A DNA stretch of 5,987 nucleotides from Ferruginibacter sp. (GTDB lineage Bacteria; Bacteroidota; Bacteroidia; Chitinophagales; Chitinophagaceae). The translations under genes and the position numbers were made by a program. Where the stretch lies: contig JANYFI010000005.1 in the NCBI GenBank assembly GCA_025362765.1, forward strand, positions 1 through 5,987, given 5' to 3'. This document shows positions 5,677 through 5,987 of this stretch, in pieces (within the stretch, counting starts at the first letter, position 1; each line of letters begins with the position of its first letter). The notes below the pieces were generated by a model. That model was not told the DNA's origin. It was given only the letters and a program-made list of their open reading frames with translations, and did not search any database.

Positions 5677-5987
5677 TTATGGTATCAAAGACAAAATTTC
5701 TTCTTTACTAACAGGTTTTTGCAAGTCATTTATTTCAATCACAATTAGATAACCATCAGCGCCGCCGGCTTTTTTTACTGCGTCAGCCAATTGTTGCTGA
5801 TCGCTAACAACCCGCTTTCCGGCTGTATTCCAAAGCTCTTTTGTACAGAGGCAGCCTGCTGTGGGCGTGTATGGATAATATATTTGTCCTTTATAAAATG
5901 CTACGTCAACGGCGGTGCCATGTGCAATTATTTCTGTGCGGCCGCCAGCACCCGCAAAAAAACTTTCATAGATGGGCAGATAATTAA
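5677..5987 (-). CDS. C-terminal part of a possible L,D-transpeptidase-like protein
   Basis: A - strand frame is open from the right edge to TAA at 5677-5679, giving the last 102 residues of a protein whose start is outside the window. Composition and codon pattern look coding throughout. A segment IIAHGT (His at fragment residue 22, codon 5920-5922) is followed 23 residues later by PTAGCLCTKELW (Cys at residue 45, codon 5851-5853). The His-Gly ... [S/T]-x-Gly-Cys arrangement resembles the active site of YkuD-type L,D-transpeptidases, cysteine enzymes that cross-link peptidoglycan in the periplasm. The usual residue two positions after the Cys (Asn or Arg) is replaced by Cys, and the His-Cys spacing is slightly longer than usual. 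The rest (GKRVVSDQQQLADAVKKAGG, then a YLIVIEI strand) is unassigned. It could equally be an uncharacterised Bacteroidota family whose function is unrelated. It lies 56 bases upstream of rarA in the same direction and may share its transcript. Existence of the gene is confident; the function is tentative. Confidence 0.75.
   Translation of the reverse strand, partial: NYLPIYESFFAGAGGRTEIIAHGTAVDVAFYKGQIYYPYTPTAGCLCTKELWNTAGKRVVSDQQQLADAVKKAGGADGYLIVIEINDLQKPVSKEEILSLIP

Noticed and set aside
1..5987. tRNA, rRNA, CRISPR array, insertion sequence or transposase
   Set aside because: No direct-repeat array, transposase motif, terminal inverted repeats of an element or tRNA-like cloverleaf was seen on reading both strands.

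Overview
This window looks like chromosomal DNA from a member of the Bacteroidota, most likely a Chitinophagaceae-type bacterium. The inference rests on the UvrA sequence (a TGISYEEPSPNAFSFNSPYG stretch), an outer-membrane barrel protein with a signal peptide ending ...IYAQS, AT-rich spacers and the absence of strong Shine-Dalgarno sites. No organism name can be fixed from sequence alone.

Left part (1-2251, + strand): the 3' three quarters of uvrA, the damage-recognition ATPase of nucleotide excision repair. The beginning of the gene is outside the window. Near the left edge it carries a low-complexity segment containing a C-rich/G-rich repeat that appears to be inserted in frame. Positions 2252-2581 form a convergent spacer with one weak terminator-like structure and no convincing gene.

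Middle (2582-3565, - strand): a secreted outer-membrane beta-barrel protein. Upstream of it, 3566-3957 is a 392-base spacer. It holds a 76-codon open frame without an ATG near its left end; by eye it resembles the N-box region of a LytS-type histidine kinase, so it may be a gene relic. It also holds an 8-bp inverted repeat.

Right part (3958-5987, - strand): three genes in the same direction. In transcription order they are the C-terminal part of a possible L,D-transpeptidase-like protein (running off the right edge), rarA/mgsA (AAA+ replication-associated recombination factor), and a group III truncated haemoglobin whose start codon lies inside the last codons of rarA (11-base overlap). The 57-base gap before rarA and the overlap after it suggest co-transcription of at least rarA and the globin gene.

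Two genome-maintenance genes (uvrA, rarA) are present but lie on opposite strands and are separated by unrelated material, so there is no reason to treat them as one system. The items most worth a second look are the uvrA insertion, the kinase-like relic, the rarA-globin coupling and the unusual Cys/His motif in the right-edge protein.
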